This document shows positions 62,193 to 64,000 of a DNA stretch of 64,000 bases, piece by piece. Within the stretch, counting starts at the first letter, position 1, and each line of letters starts with the position of its first letter. Origin of the DNA: Aphelocoma coerulescens (taxonomy: Eukaryota; Chordata; Aves; Passeriformes; Corvidae); NCBI RefSeq assembly GCF_041296385.1, contig NC_091014.1:62318578-62382577 (forward strand), given 5' to 3'. Position numbers and translations under genes: made by a program. A model generated the notes under the pieces. The model was not told the origin of the DNA. It made no database searches and worked only from the letters and a program-made list of their open reading frames with translations.

Positions 62193-64000
62193 AAGGATAA
62201 TTCCATCTCCTTTATTAAAAAAGCTGTAAGACATCTCATTTATTCTGAGTGTTGCAGGCATAAAACTTAAGAAAAATAATTTACTAGAGATGGTTGGATC
62301 TTTGGAACAAAATGCCTTCATCTTGAAGGGCACACTGATTTTTCCAATTAAATATTTAGCAAAAAGTTGAATCTATTCCTATTATTTTTCAAGCCTTATG
62401 AAAAGTGTTACTCCATTAAAAATTAAGATTATTAAAATGATTATTAAAAGTGATTAGCAGAAGGGAAAATATCCATAATCATTAGCCTGGATTTCTTAAT
62501 AATATTCACTGAGAAAATCTACAGGTAAAGGTTATAAAAAAAAATTTAATGGAATGGAAAATTGCCCTACATTTTTCAAAAGAGAACAATTTTTCTTTCT
62601 GAAGACTTTTTTGTGTGTGTGTGAGTAGGCAAATGAAACTGTTTTTAATGGTTTCCTCAAGCTTTCTCCAGAAAATTCAACTTGTGTTTTAAGCTAAGGG
62701 CTATTTCAATTATTCCTTGCATATAGAATTGCTCTTCTATAAGGAAAAATATTTTTTCAGGATAACAGGAAGAGGGGGGAAAAAGGAGGCTTTTGTGCAT
62801 ACCAGGAAGCATCTGATTATCATAAATGAGCTAATGGATCCAAGGCATATCCGAGATGGGGATTCATCTCACTTGCTCTCAGACGTTTGAAAGTTATCTG
62901 AGGTGGCTTAATTCTGTCTATAACCAATGGAGGGAGCCAAGAGTCACGGGCTGACAATTCACTGTCCTCAATTAGTGCCTCTGATAGATGGGATGTGCTT
63001 CCTTCGGGGTACACCTACACTCCTAGCTTGGATGCTGGTGGAACCTGGATAAATCCAAATTTCAGGTGAATCCTTCTCTGTCTGCTTCTCTCTAAGCATT
63101 CCTACCAGCACACAGGAACCTCTGCCTATTTCTATAGTGGAAAAGAAATTATCAAAGCTGCTTGAGCAACAAAACAAAAAGACATTGCTTTGATATGTAC
63201 AGCAAAAATATGTGGGTAATGTTTCCTGGCTGTGGAGACAAGTGAATGCCTCTTTTATTTAGATGGTAGTAATTTCTACTGACTCAGAGTACTTCTCAAC
63301 TGCTTTTTTAGCTGTCACCCTAAATTTATGGCAATTAGATATGCAATTTAGTTTTCTTTTTAAATTTTCCAGCATATGCAGTAAGTGAATTCTAAGGGTT
63401 TTACATCTCCAGTGTGATAATGATTCAGAGCAATGGATAAAGAAAGAAAATGCCTTTATGCCATAAATGGAAAAAATTGTGTGTAATCTTAAAATGTACT
63501 CTATTATCAGTGAAAAGTTCTTACACTTGGAAAGGTACTTCACAGGATGACTCTGAATTGTTTATATCTTCCCACCTTGCAATATTATTCATGCATGCCT
63601 TGTCTGCCCATTCAGTCCATCTTCTCCTCTGCAGATGATGCTTGTTTGCAAAGAAAGAAGCTGTAATAAAGTTAAGCCTCTCTTTAAACTGACAATTCAG
63701 AATTTTGAAGGAGACCTGACATCAGCAGAAAAATAATCAATCTCCTTGCTATTTAGTTTAATTTCATGCAAATCTTGTTCCCTTCCCCTTCTCAGGCTTT
63801 GCACAAGCAGATCTGGACAGATCTGGCCTTTTGTTTTTACTTGCAGCTTGTGGTGCCATACAATAATGACAAAACCTCAGCTTAAAAATCAAAGCCCAAA
63901 CTGTAGTCTTTAACTTTTTGGAGCTCCTGCTCACTGAGCTATGTATAACTCTCCCTGTGTTGTCTGGCTGAGTCTGCAGCAGCTGCTGCTGCAGAGCTGC
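62193..64000. other. Unique sequence to window end; E-box palindrome at the edge
   Basis: AT-rich unique sequence with no gene recognised. The last 40 bases turn GC-rich and contain the perfect 14-bp palindrome GCAGCAGCTGCTGC (63976-63989) centred on a CAGCTG E-box, followed by a CTGCTGCAG-like continuation. A nearby short duplication, AGATCTGGAC then AGATCTGGCC, lies at 63811-63830. This could be the approach to a promoter or exon beyond the window, or simply a CAG-rich patch. Confidence 0.35.

Overview
The window looks like non-coding vertebrate DNA, most likely from a bird and probably a songbird. It is AT-rich and CpG-poor, and its recognisable interspersed repeats are of avian type: truncated CR1 LINEs and two solo endogenous-retrovirus LTRs, with long simple repeats. 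I found no protein-coding gene, no exon I can defend, and no tRNA, rRNA or CRISPR array. The open frames are short, overlap one another on both strands and resemble no family I know, apart from four stretches that are pieces of CR1-type reverse transcriptase. The longest open frames lie inside a microsatellite and are low-complexity artefacts. The best description is a gene desert or the inside of a very large intron.

Layout. A CR1 fragment on the minus strand, with a large internal deletion, occupies the first 312 bases. Mostly unique DNA follows to 10.27 kb. A 411-bp solo LTR on the minus strand (10279-10689) is bracketed by a perfect 6-bp direct repeat. A hexanucleotide (GAAAAA)n array lies at 12.6 kb. 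Around 19.4-20.1 kb the sequence is less repeat-like, with homeodomain/POU-type motifs, and is my best candidate for a conserved regulatory element. A CR1 3' end on the plus strand (20308-20866) is followed by a purine-rich stretch and then by a much older CR1/L3-type LINE relic (21545-22560). Another old LINE relic lies on the minus strand at 27.9-28.2 kb.

A second solo LTR (30193-30655, plus strand) has matching 7-bp termini and a 4-bp direct repeat. An old LINE piece with an open 73-codon frame sits at 36.3-36.5 kb. A truncated CR1 ORF2 piece lies on the minus strand at 45.9-46.3 kb. A second regulatory-element candidate, with an imperfect hairpin, is at 50.7-51.1 kb. Two old SINE-like relics follow, at 51.2 kb and 55.1-55.3 kb; the second shows a recognisable MIR (CORE-SINE) tail. 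A 720-bp pure polypyrimidine (TTTTC)n array with higher-order structure occupies 58987-59706. The last 4 kb is unique sequence ending in an E-box-centred GCAGCAGCTGCTGC palindrome.

Nothing here forms an operon, a pathway or a new molecular system. The interest lies in repeat history (young and very old insertions side by side), an unusually long and internally duplicated microsatellite, and a few stretches that may be regulatory. Repeat identities rest on recognition of family sequence and hallmark motifs, since no search could be run. Conservation calls are inference only.
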